From Mucilaginibacter phenanthrenivorans (GTDB lineage: Bacteria > Bacteroidota > Bacteroidia > Sphingobacteriales > Sphingobacteriaceae): DNA of 64,000 nt. This document shows positions 1-8,671 of this stretch, in pieces (positions within the stretch are counted from its first letter, which is position 1; each line of letters opens with the position of its first letter). The translations under genes were made by a program, and so were the position numbers. Location of the stretch: the NCBI RefSeq assembly GCF_024721155.1, contig NZ_JAHVAP010000011.1, positions 113,187 through 177,186 of the forward strand, given 5' to 3'. The notes under the pieces were generated by a model. It saw only the letters and a list, made by a program, of their open reading frames with translations, ran no database searches and was not told where the DNA came from.

Positions 1-106
1 ATTTGGGCACATGGCTAACGCCGCTAAGATCGTTCACAAAAATCATGAAGAACATATTAATGGCGCGCAGCACATCAATTGAATGAAGACGTTTTATTTG
101 GAACAT
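1..106 (-). CDS. DUF5009 / heparan-acetyltransferase-like membrane protein (N-terminal fragment)
   Basis: Only the first 35 codons are inside the window; the gene runs off the left edge. The ATG is at 104-106 on the minus strand and the frame is open to base 1. The start reads MFQIKRLHSIDVLRAINM and continues with a hydrophobic FFMIFVND stretch. The pattern R-x-S-I-D-V-L-R-A-x-N-M followed by a membrane helix is typical of the first helix of DUF5009/HGSNAT-like multipass acyltransferases (S-x-D-x-x-R-G in relatives). The family moves acetyl groups across the membrane to sugars; the substrate here is unknown. The family call rests on this short segment only. Confidence 0.6.
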   Translation of the reverse strand, partial: MFQIKRLHSIDVLRAINMFFMIFVNDLSGVSHVPK

Positions 107-198
107 TGCTCAGGTTTTAATCAGCTTTAAAATAGTGATTTAAATATAAGCGGTATGATTCAAATATTTATGTATCGTTTATGTTATAATTGCAAAAG

Positions 199-438
199 AT
201 GGAGATCTTTTTAAAAAACATTACCGAAGTATCAGGTAAACAGGAAATTCAAGTAGTGGATTTGTAGTGCGGGATACGCGATGCACAAAGCGAGAGTTAC
301 CGGCTAATTACCAATTTGGCATACAGGTTGATAAATGTACCCGATAATATTAAAGGAAAAAACATCCCGGTAGAATTACTGGCGATAGATAAGTACGCAA
401 AAATCATGGGCAAGCCACTGAAAGGCCTATCGGACTAA
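199..438 (+). pseudogene. Small hypothetical gene interrupted by an in-frame TAG
   Basis: An ATG at 199 opens a 79-codon frame ending in TAA at 436-438, but codon 23 (265-267) is TAG. The part before the stop reads MEIFLKNITEVSGKQEIQVV. The part after it, including SYRLITNLAYRLINVPDNIK and VELLAIDKYAKIMGK, has the composition of a real soluble protein and ends just before a good terminator. No convincing ATG start for the downstream part was found. It could be a nonsense-mutated small gene, a recoded gene or a sequencing error. I do not recognise the family. Confidence 0.45.
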
Positions 439-445
439 AAGCGCT

Positions 446-467
446 GCAAACCTGGGTTTGCGTTTTT
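446..467 (+). terminator. Rho-independent terminator after the small interrupted gene
   Basis: Stem GCAAAC (446-451) pairs with GTTTGC (456-461) across a CTGG loop and is followed by GTTTTT. It begins 8 nt after the TAA of the small plus-strand frame. A functioning terminator here supports that frame having been a transcribed gene. Confidence 0.6.
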
Positions 468-493
468 ACAAGGGTAGATAATAGATCAAGTGC

Positions 494-524
494 AAAAGGC
501 CTTACCATGCAGGTAAGGCCTTTT
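494..524 (-). terminator. Terminator of the RNA-binding protein gene
   Basis: Perfect 13-bp inverted repeat AAAAGGCCTTACC / GGTAAGGCCTTTT with a 5-nt loop (507-511), 14 bases past the stop of the minus-strand RRM gene. The flanking A and T runs make it usable in both directions. Confidence 0.75.
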
Positions 525-537
525 ACAATATTTTATA

Positions 538-939
538 TTACCAACGGCTGCCACCGCCGCCACCGCCACGGTTGTTGTCGCGAGAGTAGCCGCCACCGCC
601 GCCACTTCCACCACGGCTTCCGCCGCCGCCATAGCCACCACCGCCACCGCGGTTGCCGCCATAACCACCGCCGCCGCCGCTTCTGCGGTCGTCACGTTTC
701 TTTTCTTCTGCCTGGCTAACCGCAATTGATCTGCCTTTAACATCAGCGCCGTTTAAGCCTGTGATCGCTTTTTGAGCGGCCTCATCATCTGACATTTCTA
801 CAAAGCCGAAACCCTTGCTTCTGCCGGTTTCTCTGTCACTAATTAATTTTACGGTGCTAACTTCACCATAGGCTTCGAAAAGCTCTCTTAAATCGGCTTC
901 CTCTAATGAGAAAGGAAGACTTCCTACGAATATGTTCAT
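538..939 (-). CDS. Glycine-rich RNA-binding protein with one RRM
   Basis: 133-residue protein with one RNA recognition motif (residues 2-78) and a glycine/arginine-rich tail (about 85-133) with GGGGGYGG and RGG-like units. RNP2 is IFVGSL (3-8) and RNP1 is KGFGFVEM (42-49), with the aromatic residues that stack on RNA bases intact. Such proteins are common in Bacteroidota and cyanobacteria and are often cold induced; an RNA-chaperone role in the cytoplasm is inferred. ATG at 939 is chosen; an in-frame TTG one codon upstream is unlikely. A perfect -7 element lies about 60 nt upstream, leaving a roughly 50-nt leader that could carry temperature or autogenous control. The C-rich plus strand opposite the tail produces false antisense reading frames. 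Confidence 0.92.
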   Translation of the reverse strand: MNIFVGSLPFSLEEADLRELFEAYGEVSTVKLISDRETGRSKGFGFVEMSDDEAAQKAITGLNGADVKGRSIAVSQAEEKKRDDRRSGGGGGYGGNRGGGGGYGGGGSRGGSGGGGGYSRDNNRGGGGGGSRW

Positions 940-996
940 CAAAATTTAATTTATTACGGGCAAGTCTACTTTTGCTCACCACCTTATTATTGACAT

Positions 997-1004
997 CAAA
1001 TATA
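997..1004 (-). promoter_or_regulatory. Bacteroidota -7 promoter element for the RRM gene
   Basis: The minus strand reads TATATTTG, a perfect match to TAnnTTTG. A TTG lies about 24 bases further upstream, slightly beyond the usual spacing. Predicted leader of about 50 nt. Confidence 0.4.
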
Positions 1005-1069
1005 GTAATAGATATTTTATACTTAATGCAACTATTTACAAATACACGAAACTTATTTTTAAAAATACA

Positions 1070-1522
1070 TTAAATTACAGCTTTTATGTGATATAATTTG
1101 TCGTTCAACTTAACTTCAGCACCGGCTTTCTGTCCCATAAGCTTAATTCCAATTGGCGAACCCGGCGATATTGCAAAATACTTCTCATCCTTAACAGTTA
1201 AAATTCCTGCGCTAACAGCAACATAAAAGTTACCGCTGTTGGTTATAACCACACTCCCGGTATCAACATTATCAGCAACAGTATTGGGACTTATTTTGTT
1301 TAGCGCAACTTTTAATTTATTGGCTTCATTTAATTGCTTCATATTCCGGTCGGTTTCCTGCTGCATCATTTCGCGGCCGGTTTCGTATTTATCACCGGCG
1401 CTGCTCTTGGTATCATCAGTAGATGCCTTTTGGGCCTCGTTAATGGCCAGCTGCGCCGCCTCCATGCTTTTTTGCACGTAGTTAAGGCACTGGTTGTATA
1501 ATTCTTTTTTTAGTTCGATCAT
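1070..1522 (-). CDS. GreA/GreB C-terminal-like domain protein (often labelled 3-oxoacyl-ACP synthase)
   Basis: 150 residues. The N-terminal half (1-75) is a predicted coiled coil rich in Ala, Glu, Gln and Lys (SMEAAQLAINEAQKAS). The C-terminal half (about 85-150) is a beta-rich FKBP-like fold as in transcript-cleavage factors GreA/GreB, with the typical ISPGSPIGIKLMGQKAGAEV segment. Bacteroidota homologues are often annotated as 3-oxoacyl-ACP synthase, which the sequence does not support: there is no thiolase fold and no catalytic Cys. The acidic tip residues of GreA are not obvious, so RNA polymerase binding without cleavage is possible. TATCTTTC at 1561-1568 (minus) is a plausible -7 element. 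Monocistronic. Confidence 0.75.
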   Translation of the reverse strand: MIELKKELYNQCLNYVQKSMEAAQLAINEAQKASTDDTKSSAGDKYETGREMMQQETDRNMKQLNEANKLKVALNKISPNTVADNVDTGSVVITNSGNFYVAVSAGILTVKDEKYFAISPGSPIGIKLMGQKAGAEVKLNDKLYHIKAVI

Positions 1523-1530
1523 TTGATGGG

Positions 1531-1552
1531 GTCCGAAAGTCGGAAAAGTCAG
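1531..1552. repeat. Degenerate stutter tract, GTCCGAAA/GTCGGAAA type
   Basis: The word GTC(C/G)GAAA occurs twice, followed by a variant AAGTCAGTAAAGTGCGAAAG. It lies just upstream of the GreA/B-like start. The tract at 57133-57158 is built from a related word. Confidence 0.5.
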
Positions 1553-1664
1553 TAAAGTGCGAAAGATAGCTGTTTTAGACGAAAAGTCACTGCAACACGG
1601 TGCTCTTCAGTTACAGGCAGCGTTCGAAGAATTGCAAGCATATTGTCCCCAAAACTATTGTGAG

Positions 1665-3170
1665 TTATTGCAGCGCATAGCTGTCATCATGTATGAGTGT
1701 TAGCACGACTTTATAAGCGGTTTTTTTCTCCCAGCGTGCTATCAGCCAGGCAATAAAACTCAAAGTGAAGATATCGTTATTCTCGTCCCTGCCTGCCAGG
1801 TTTAAAACCGCTTTTCTATACGCCGTTTCAAAAACCACATCGGGTTTCAACAGGTATTTTTCAACCATCCTCAAAAACAACAGCACGCGTTCTTCGGAAG
1901 TTTTCAGCAGATACTTCTTATACCTGCGTCGGAAGCTGTTTAGTCGGGACATGGCAAGCTCGATGTTAGAGAACTGTGCGTGGACCAAAATTTCCATCAA
2001 GTTCTTTCGAATGGTCCATAACATGCCCATTTTTTTTTCATACCAGGCATCGGTGCGCGTCAGTAAAGTCAGCTGTTTTAAACTTCCCCGCTCATTGCAC
2101 AAGGCTAAAAACATTGCCAGGCATATTCGTAAATCCTCGACGTCCTCCGGCTTAGACCTATACTTTGTGTTGGAGAGCGATTCCTCTAATAGCGCGATCG
2201 CATCATTAGCAAAGCCTGTAAAGAACAGGTTGAGCGCAGACAGTAACTGGTGAGGTAAATAAAACAGCGCATAATAGCGACTATCCGTTACCATTAAATC
2301 CATCATGTCCTTAAGATAGGATGCACTCCCTGCGAAATTCTGTCGCCTCAGATGAAAGTTCGCCAAAAAATATAAGATGGATATATGGTAAAAAAGATAA
2401 GATTGTTTTTTATGCACCTGGGCTTGCATAAATTTATTCGTCCGATCGACATAGCGTTCTATCAGCCCATAATTCTGCTGTATTGCCGCGTATTCATTCG
2501 CGATGAAGAGAATTTGGTAAATGGACTTGTAGGTCATCAGGTCTTGTGAGGAAATTTTATACTTCCGGATTGTCTTCAGTATCAAGGCCGTCAAATTAAC
2601 GATCTTCCCTTTCAAATGTATCTCCTGCAGTTCCTGCCTCAAAAAGGCATAAGCCATATTGAGCTTGGCCTCGCGTTGCATATCAGACTGGTTCCGTAGG
2701 AAGCGTACGGTCAAAGCATCGAGGCCTTCTGCTCCCGGCAGGTGGGTGTATTGTACCTTTAACAGCAAGATCTCGTTCAACAAATTAAACTGCTCCAAAT
2801 GTTCAGCCAGCCGTTCAGCCTTATCCAAACATTTAAACGCTATCTTGATCACATCATTCTCCAACAAAAAACGTCCCACTACAACGAGGCGCAGTGCATC
2901 ATAGGTGTCAGAATTATTATTTTCAAAAGTCTTCTGCGATAAGAACAGCAGCAAATTATCCTGCAATCTTTTGCGTAAAGCATGGTATGCATCATTATTT
3001 TTCTTCGACTCGTAAAGCTTGTTTAAACCATTTATATCGTCAGTTTCTATCAAATCCAGCAAAGCTAAATTCTTCACATCAAACCTTTTGTTTTTCTGCT
3101 GTAAAAACAGCCTGAAAAGCTTTTTGTCTGTACTATTGAGCAGGTTAACTAACTCCGAAAGCGAGTCCAT
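1665..3170 (-). CDS. Hypothetical helical-repeat protein
   Basis: 501 residues, no signal peptide or membrane helix, almost entirely alpha helical, rich in Leu, Tyr and Lys. It begins MDSLSELVNLLNSTDKKLFR. The middle (about 90-400) shows degenerate TPR-like helix pairs such as KIAFKCLDKAERLAEHLEQF and FLANFHLRRQNFAGSASYLK, giving a probable solenoid that binds another protein. I do not recognise the family and no catalytic motif is visible. TACCTTTA at 3190-3197 on the minus strand is a possible -7 element. It stands alone between terminators. Confidence 0.75.
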   Translation of the reverse strand: MDSLSELVNLLNSTDKKLFRLFLQQKNKRFDVKNLALLDLIETDDINGLNKLYESKKNNDAYHALRKRLQDNLLLFLSQKTFENNNSDTYDALRLVVVGRFLLENDVIKIAFKCLDKAERLAEHLEQFNLLNEILLLKVQYTHLPGAEGLDALTVRFLRNQSDMQREAKLNMAYAFLRQELQEIHLKGKIVNLTALILKTIRKYKISSQDLMTYKSIYQILFIANEYAAIQQNYGLIERYVDRTNKFMQAQVHKKQSYLFYHISILYFLANFHLRRQNFAGSASYLKDMMDLMVTDSRYYALFYLPHQLLSALNLFFTGFANDAIALLEESLSNTKYRSKPEDVEDLRICLAMFLALCNERGSLKQLTLLTRTDAWYEKKMGMLWTIRKNLMEILVHAQFSNIELAMSRLNSFRRRYKKYLLKTSEERVLLFLRMVEKYLLKPDVVFETAYRKAVLNLAGRDENNDIFTLSFIAWLIARWEKKTAYKVVLTLIHDDSYALQ

Positions 3171-3300
3171 ATAGATATATTAGTGTACATAAAGGTACAA
3201 TAATTACAAATTATATCGTCAGTAATTTCCATAATCTGATTTTCGCAGGTCTATTCCGCATCCGACATTTGCTTTCATATTAATCACAAAACAAAATAAT

Positions 3301-3768
3301 ATGGAACCGCTACAACACAGAACAGAAGAAAATTCATCCATCTTAAAACATGGCGAAAAGGTTAGAAACCCTTTTAAACCGACTGCCGCATTTATAGGCG
3401 CCTCATGGTTTGCCTTATTAACAGGAATGGTGGGATATTGCGTCGGCTTATGGAACGCAAGTATGGGGTTGAACGAAAAGGGATATTATTTCACCATTTT
3501 ATTATTTGGCTTATTCGCCGTAATCTCCGTACAAAAAAGCGTTAGGGACAGGGCTGAAGGGCTCGCCGTTACGGACCTTTACTACGGCCTGAGTTGGTTT
3601 GCCACTATTGCGGCAATGATCCTGTTGACGATTGGCCTTTGGAATGCAAGTCTCGCGCTAAGCGAGAAAGGCTTTTACGCCATGGCATTCTGCCTAAGCA
3701 TGTTTTCGGCCATTGCCGTACAAAAAAACACCCGCGACGCAAAGATGTTCGAGGATAAAGAGTTGTAA
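3301..3768 (+). CDS. YiaA/YiaB two-helix domain inner membrane protein
   Basis: 155 residues made of two copies of the YiaA/YiaB two-helix unit, about residues 24-80 and 88-145. Each copy has a helix beginning SWFA, then GLWNAS, then a Lys-Gly-aromatic segment (NEKGYY / SEKGFY), a second helix, and ends VQKSVRD or VQKNTRD. Both copies are well conserved, so this is the duplicated form with four membrane helices. Function in the family is unknown, with links to stress. It stands alone between divergent and convergent neighbours and is followed by a strong terminator. Confidence 0.88.
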   Translation: MEPLQHRTEENSSILKHGEKVRNPFKPTAAFIGASWFALLTGMVGYCVGLWNASMGLNEKGYYFTILLFGLFAVISVQKSVRDRAEGLAVTDLYYGLSWFATIAAMILLTIGLWNASLALSEKGFYAMAFCLSMFSAIAVQKNTRDAKMFEDKEL

Positions 3769-3782
3769 CGTAGCGGTTGCTA

Positions 3783-3821
3783 CCCCGCAGCACTTTGCCT
3801 GGCAAGTCTGCGGGGTTTATT
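3783..3821 (+). terminator. Terminator after the YiaA/B gene
   Basis: CCCCGCAG (3783-3790) pairs with CTGCGGGG (3808-3815), with a small inner hairpin (TTGCC/GGCAA) in the loop, then TTTATTT. Starts 14 bases after the stop. Confidence 0.75.
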
Positions 3822-3851
3822 TACGCATTACTCCCAAACTTCTCTAAATAC

Positions 3852-3886
3852 GAAAGTCCCCTTGCACTCGCTGCTTGGGGACTTTC
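3852..3886. repeat. 10-bp inverted repeat at a convergent junction
   Basis: GAAAGTCCCC (3852-3861) and GGGGACTTTC (3877-3886) are perfect inverted copies around a 15-nt loop. No T run follows, so it is not a standard terminator. It lies between the convergent YiaA/B and esterase genes; the rest of 3822-4053 shows no gene. Confidence 0.6.
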
Positions 3887-4053
3887 AACCTAAACCTTAT
3901 CACAATTATAAATGCGAGAATGCATCTATATGCAGTACTAACGTAATAAAGTACCATTCTGTTTTATCGAATTAAAAAAACTTGCAATTTTATGATAATT
4001 TATTTTCCAGCGCTGAATGTTCGCGTTAAAAAGCATCGTTTTCCCCCTAATAT

Positions 4054-4893
4054 TTATATAAATTCAGTAAAAAACTTTAACGATTCGACGATGTGAACCG
4101 ACCAATATGACCACTCATGTCCGCCCGGATTTTCCCCGTATATGTGCGGTATTCCCTCCTTATCCATTTTTTCATGGAGGCTGCGATTGTAGTTGATCAA
4201 CAGGTCGCCTGTGCCACAGTCAAACCGTACTGGTGGCAACTGCTTACGGTATTTCACGAATGTTTCAAATACATCCTCATCGGCCACAGTATCCTGGGCA
4301 TAATGTTTTAATGATTCTTCTACAAAGAATTTGATCTGCGGCAGGCTGGTAATGGCTGAATGCGCTGAAATCGCCCTGAATTTATCACCATACTTAGCCC
4401 CAATACGCAGTGCGCCAAATCCGCCCATTGACATCCCCGAAATAAACAACGGCGAACTTTCATTTGCGCCCCTAATGCTCAGGGCTAAGGCATCAGGCAC
4501 ATCCTCGGCTATCCATTTTTCAAAATTATAGGAGTTGAGCGGTAAATACGCCGAACCATCCCCCCACATCCCGTCAGACGGCATTGCAATTATCATAGGC
4601 GGAAGTTCGCCTTTTTCAATCAGCTCATTAGCTTTTAAATGGACTCCCGAACTAAATGCCCAGCTCCAGGCGCTGCCATAAACGCCGTGTAAAAGTATTA
4701 CTATGGGCAATGTATCAGTTGGGCCAACATTGGCAGGCACGTAAACACAAATATCACCCCGGCCCTTCAGATGAGGTGTTTTTACCGTAATAAAGCGAAG
4801 ATTATGATTTTCGAACGAAGGATTGGATACCTCTAAAGTTTTAAACCTGGGCACGGGCAAAACTGATCCCGGCCTGATTCTGAATTTGACCAT
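4054..4893 (-). CDS. Esterase D / S-formylglutathione-hydrolase-like alpha/beta hydrolase
   Basis: 279 residues, putative-esterase (esterase D) fold, probably hydrolysing short acyl or sugar esters. Oxyanion region VILLHGVYGS (65-74). Nucleophile elbow GMSMGG with Ser155. Asp230 in GTGDLLINYN and His259 in PGGHEWSYW complete a plausible triad. There is no signal peptide, so it is likely cytoplasmic. Relatives include acyl esterases next to glycosidases in Bacteroidota, and the neighbour is an amylase, but the gene is divergent from it and no operon is formed. The substrate cannot be told from sequence. Confidence 0.85.
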   Translation of the reverse strand: MVKFRIRPGSVLPVPRFKTLEVSNPSFENHNLRFITVKTPHLKGRGDICVYVPANVGPTDTLPIVILLHGVYGSAWSWAFSSGVHLKANELIEKGELPPMIIAMPSDGMWGDGSAYLPLNSYNFEKWIAEDVPDALALSIRGANESSPLFISGMSMGGFGALRIGAKYGDKFRAISAHSAITSLPQIKFFVEESLKHYAQDTVADEDVFETFVKYRKQLPPVRFDCGTGDLLINYNRSLHEKMDKEGIPHIYGENPGGHEWSYWSVHIVESLKFFTEFI

Positions 4894-5227
4894 TGAATGT
4901 ATTGAACTTGTTTAAGTAGTAGTATATATCTTTTTACAGCAGTAACGCACAATCACAAAAGATCGCTACAACAGGCAGGAAAAACAATTTAGCAACACTG
5001 CCCGGAGTTGATCAATCAAAAGATGCTGCAAAACAACCGATTTTTTTCGGGCTAAAACATGCAAATATTGGCGATTTGTAGGAAGATATTACCCGATTGG
5101 TAAACATTCAACCTTATTAAATATTATACGGGCGATACGATTGATAAAATTTACCATTTTTATAACAAATACCGCATTGTTTTTTGCTGTGGGGATGTAT
5201 ACTTTCATCCAGCCAATTATTTAAATA
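4894..5227. other. Divergent intergenic region between esterase and amylase
   Basis: 334 bases with no supported gene. It is AT-rich and must hold the promoters of both flanking divergent genes. I found no exact TAnnTTTG element for either gene and no convincing operator or riboswitch. Confidence 0.5.
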
Positions 5228-6793
5228 ATGAAAGTTAAGGTACTATTACTTTTTGTGCTGGAGTGCGCTATTGTTAGCACCGGCGTGGTTGCCCAAAAAA
5301 AAGCTGCAAACCAGGAGGAGATCATCTATCACATCTTTCAACGTAGCTTTTATGACAGCAATGGCGATATGCACGGCGACCTGAACGGCATTCGCCAAAA
5401 GCTGGATTACCTGCAAAAACTTGGCGTTACAGCGGTATTGCTTACGCCACTGTACGAATCCGTTTTTTATCATAACTATTTTTCAAGTGATTTTAAGAAG
5501 ATCGACCCCAAATATGGCACGCTTAATGATTACCTGGCGCTTGTTAAAGAGCTTCATCGCCGGGGGATGAAGTTTTATATGGACATGGAAACGCAATATG
5601 TTACCGAGGACCATACCTGGTGGAAAGACGGTCTAAATAACTTTAATTCGCCCTATGCCGACTATATTATTTATGACGATAAGGCGCATACAAAGCCCAC
5701 AACAATAGTTTATAACCTGGAGGGATTAAAAGGCTATGACGATGTGTACCGCAAAATAACTACCGTTAACTTAAACAGCCCAAAGGTGCTGGAATACAAT
5801 TACCAGCTTTTTAAATACTGGATGGACCCTAACGGTGATGGTAAATTTGATGACGGTGTGGACGGCTTCAGGCTTGACCATATGATGGATGACCTTGATG
5901 GTAAGCACATCCTCCCCCACCTTTTCGACACCTTTTGGAACCCTTTGTTAAGCAGGTTGCGCCAGGTTAATCCGAAGATAAGCATTGTTGCCGAGCAGGC
6001 GCAATGGCTATCATTAGGGTTGGATTACCTGCAGCATGGCGGTGTCGACCGGGTGTTTGCATTCAGGCTGGCTTATTCTATCCGTGCACTAAATAAAAAA
6101 ATGCTCACCCAAAATGCCGACTCTACTTTTTCTGCAACCCCGGCAGGTAAACAACAGGTGGTATTTATTGAGAATCACGACACCCCCCGCTTTAGCTACG
6201 ACGCAAAAGGCAACCCAGGCAAGCTAAAGGTAGCAGCCGCTTTAAACCTGCTGATAGGTGGCGTGCCATCCATTTATTACGGACAGGAACTTGGGATGAC
6301 CGGCTCCAGCGCCAAATTTGGGGCCACCGATGCCAACGAGATCCCCGACAGGGAAGCGTTTGAATGGTATAAAACTGATGAGGGCAAAGGCATGGCATAC
6401 TGGTACAAACAAACCGGGCCACATAAGGATGCGTTTAATAATGATAAGCCAAACGACGGCATCTCGCTTGAAGAAGAGCAGGATGAACCAAACTCTTTGT
6501 GGAACTTTTACCGCCGGATGATCGCTATCCGCAAGGCAAATCCAATAATATCAAAGGGTACCTATAAGACATTACCCAATGATAACGATCACGTGTTCAG
6601 CTTTATGCACTATGATGGCAGCAGGCAATTTATAGTTGTGGTAAACCTTTCGAACAAAGCGGTATCCGCAAATATCATCCGTGGTTTAGGCAATAAATTA
6701 AAAGTTTTATATGGCGATAGCAAGCCCGTTGTTAGCGGAAGTTCAGTATTTGTGAGTTTGCCGGCTTATGGGGTAGCAATCTGGGGAATGTAG
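5228..6793 (+). CDS. Secreted GH13 alpha-amylase
   Basis: 521 residues with a signal peptide ending GVVAQ at about 23. The (beta/alpha)8 barrel carries the conserved GH13 regions: nucleophile Asp217 in GFRLDH, acid/base Glu256 in VAEQAQW, and Asp318 in ENHDTPR. A calcium-like loop DPNGDGKFDDG precedes region II. The C-terminal beta domain (about 440-521) includes FIVVVNLSNK. It should hydrolyse or transfer alpha-glucans outside the cytoplasm. It is not in an operon: a convergent AraC regulator follows 31 bases later. No carbohydrate-binding module is visible, and whether it prefers starch or maltodextrin is not decidable. Confidence 0.93.
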   Translation: MKVKVLLLFVLECAIVSTGVVAQKKAANQEEIIYHIFQRSFYDSNGDMHGDLNGIRQKLDYLQKLGVTAVLLTPLYESVFYHNYFSSDFKKIDPKYGTLNDYLALVKELHRRGMKFYMDMETQYVTEDHTWWKDGLNNFNSPYADYIIYDDKAHTKPTTIVYNLEGLKGYDDVYRKITTVNLNSPKVLEYNYQLFKYWMDPNGDGKFDDGVDGFRLDHMMDDLDGKHILPHLFDTFWNPLLSRLRQVNPKISIVAEQAQWLSLGLDYLQHGGVDRVFAFRLAYSIRALNKKMLTQNADSTFSATPAGKQQVVFIENHDTPRFSYDAKGNPGKLKVAAALNLLIGGVPSIYYGQELGMTGSSAKFGATDANEIPDREAFEWYKTDEGKGMAYWYKQTGPHKDAFNNDKPNDGISLEEEQDEPNSLWNFYRRMIAIRKANPIISKGTYKTLPNDNDHVFSFMHYDGSRQFIVVVNLSNKAVSANIIRGLGNKLKVLYGDSKPVVSGSSVFVSLPAYGVAIWGM

Positions 6794-6824
6794 TTAACAC
6801 GCCTGTATCGCTTTGTCCTCTCCC

Positions 6825-7718
6825 TCAAGCTACAATCACCTCTTCCATCCCTCCAAAGCTGCGCATAAATTTTTTGCGGTAGTTAAGCGGACTCAGCTGC
6901 ATTTTAACCTTAAACATTTTGTAAAAGTGCGACACATCGCCAAAACCGCTCTCAAAGGCAATTTCGGAGATGGGTTTATCCGTTTGCACCAGCTGCTGAA
7001 TGGCGTAATTGAGGCGATACTCAATTATTGTTTCCATAAAGGTTTTACGGGTGATCTTTTTAAAGTATTTGCAAAAAGCATTGGTGGTCATGTTGGCAAT
7101 ACCGGCGGCGGTGTCAAGCGAAACCTGGTGCCTGAAGTTTTCAACCAGGTAGGCAAATACCGGGTTTATGCGTTCCTGTTCGGCCAGCGAACGTTCTGCA
7201 ATTAGCTGGTTTTGGTCAAGCAATGCATATTCGGCTGATTGTGCCAGGCGCTGCAGCGCTTCAAGCAGGCCAATCAACAACCGAAAGCTATTATCCTCTG
7301 CGCTAAGGGCCAGCAAGCTTTGATTAACTGCCCGCTGCGTATCGCCATGAAAGCTGATCCCGCTTCCGCTTTTTTGAAAAAGGCGTTTAATATGTTGAAG
7401 TTCTATTTTATTAAAGAAATCAGCACCTAAAAAGGCGCCATCAAACTGGATCACAATTGCACCTGCCGGTCGCATTTCCTGTGTGTCGTCCAGCTTCCAG
7501 CAGTGCGGAACGTTGGGCCCTATCAGCACCAGGTCGCCGCTGGTAAAGTTTTGCATGTGGCTGCCCACGTAACGCTTGCCCGAGCCCGCTACAATATAGG
7601 TTAATTCATACTCCGCATGGAAGTGATAGGGTGCGTCAAAGGCAAAACTATCGAACTTTCGCAGCAAAAACGACAGACCGTTTACCGGCTGAAGAATCTC
7701 ATACGAGGCCTTTATCAT
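6825..7718 (-). CDS. AraC-family transcriptional regulator
   Basis: 297 residues. N-terminal cupin sensor (about 1-110) with HFHAEYELTYIVAGSG and a GDLVLIGPNVPHCW strand, as in sugar-sensing AraC proteins. C-terminal double helix-turn-helix (about 195-290) with SEIAFESGFGDVSHFYKMFK, the second recognition element of the family. It is divergent from the phytanoyl-CoA dioxygenase-like gene with about 125 bases between starts, so that oxygenase is its most likely target; the convergent amylase is a less likely one. Confidence 0.92.
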   Translation of the reverse strand: MIKASYEILQPVNGLSFLLRKFDSFAFDAPYHFHAEYELTYIVAGSGKRYVGSHMQNFTSGDLVLIGPNVPHCWKLDDTQEMRPAGAIVIQFDGAFLGADFFNKIELQHIKRLFQKSGSGISFHGDTQRAVNQSLLALSAEDNSFRLLIGLLEALQRLAQSAEYALLDQNQLIAERSLAEQERINPVFAYLVENFRHQVSLDTAAGIANMTTNAFCKYFKKITRKTFMETIIEYRLNYAIQQLVQTDKPISEIAFESGFGDVSHFYKMFKVKMQLSPLNYRKKFMRSFGGMEEVIVA

Positions 7719-7843
7719 GGTATATTTTAATAAATTTTATTTATATGTTAAATATAGGGATAAAATAAACCACAATTACACCATTTAAGTCATTTTTTTT
7801 GGCGAAAAGTATAATTTACTTTGAGTATAAACCAATAAATAAC

Positions 7844-8659
7844 ATGGAGACCCAAGTATTGCCATTGCTGGACGACCTTATAAGAACACCTCAGGATAAT
7901 ATTGATGAGTTCCAGGAAAAGGGGCATACCCTTGTGGAAGGTGTACTTAGCGAAGAGGAAATTGCTGTTTACCGACCCATAATTGTAAACGCAGCCGATA
8001 AATACAATACCGAAAAGCGTAAGCTGGAAGACAGGGATACTTACGGCAAGGCTTTTTTACAGATAATGAACCTGTGGCAAAGCGACGAAGATGCCCGCAG
8101 ATTTGTATTGGCTAAACGCATGGCAAAAATTGCCGCTGACCTTATGGGTGTTGCAAACGTACGCCTGTACCACGACCAGGCCCTTTTTAAAGAACCAGGT
8201 GGCGGCCCCACCCCATGGCACCAGGACCAGTATTACTGGCCAATTGATACTTATAACACCATAACCATGTGGATGCCTTTGGTTGACATTGATGTTGATA
8301 TGGGGATGCTAACCTTCGCATCGGGATCGTATACAAAAGGTTCTATATTTAATTTCGAGATCTCGGACGAATCAGAAAGTGCTTATGCTGATTATGTTGC
8401 AGCGCATGAATTCCCGATAAGCAGGGCCAATACCATGAAGGCCGGGGATGCCACCTGGCACCGTGGTTTTACCATGCACCATGCCAACAGCAATAATTCT
8501 GACAAAATGCGCGAGGTAATGACCATAATTTATGTTGCTGACGGCGCCCGTGTAACCCCATACAAAAATAGCTGGCAAAAAAACGATCACGAAAAATGGC
8601 TGATGGGCGTACCTATCGGTTCTGAAATAAATTCAGAGCTGAACCCCAGGTTATTATAA
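7844..8659 (+). CDS. Phytanoyl-CoA dioxygenase (PhyH) family oxygenase
   Basis: 271 residues, Fe(II)/2-oxoglutarate-dependent oxygenase of the PhyH family. Metal ligands: His126 and Asp128 in PTPWHQDQYYW and the distal His in TMHHANSNNSDKMR (about 212-213), whose Arg would bind 2-oxoglutarate. The start at ATG 7844 is preferred; an in-frame TTG at 7799 would add 15 residues encoded in probable promoter sequence (TTACTTTG near 7816). The substrate is unknown; bacterial PhyH proteins hydroxylate very diverse compounds. The divergent AraC regulator suggests control by a small-molecule inducer. Confidence 0.88.
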   Translation: METQVLPLLDDLIRTPQDNIDEFQEKGHTLVEGVLSEEEIAVYRPIIVNAADKYNTEKRKLEDRDTYGKAFLQIMNLWQSDEDARRFVLAKRMAKIAADLMGVANVRLYHDQALFKEPGGGPTPWHQDQYYWPIDTYNTITMWMPLVDIDVDMGMLTFASGSYTKGSIFNFEISDESESAYADYVAAHEFPISRANTMKAGDATWHRGFTMHHANSNNSDKMREVMTIIYVADGARVTPYKNSWQKNDHEKWLMGVPIGSEINSELNPRLL

Positions 8660-8671
8660 AGGCTCATAAAT

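Noticed and set aside
486..743. Ala/Val-rich and His/Arg-rich reading frames over the RRM gene tail
   Set aside because: They are other-frame readings of the glycine-repeat coding sequence and have no independent support.
7799..7843. TTG-started N-terminal extension of the PhyH-family gene
   Set aside because: It would translate probable promoter sequence; the ATG at 7844 begins a normal family N-terminus.
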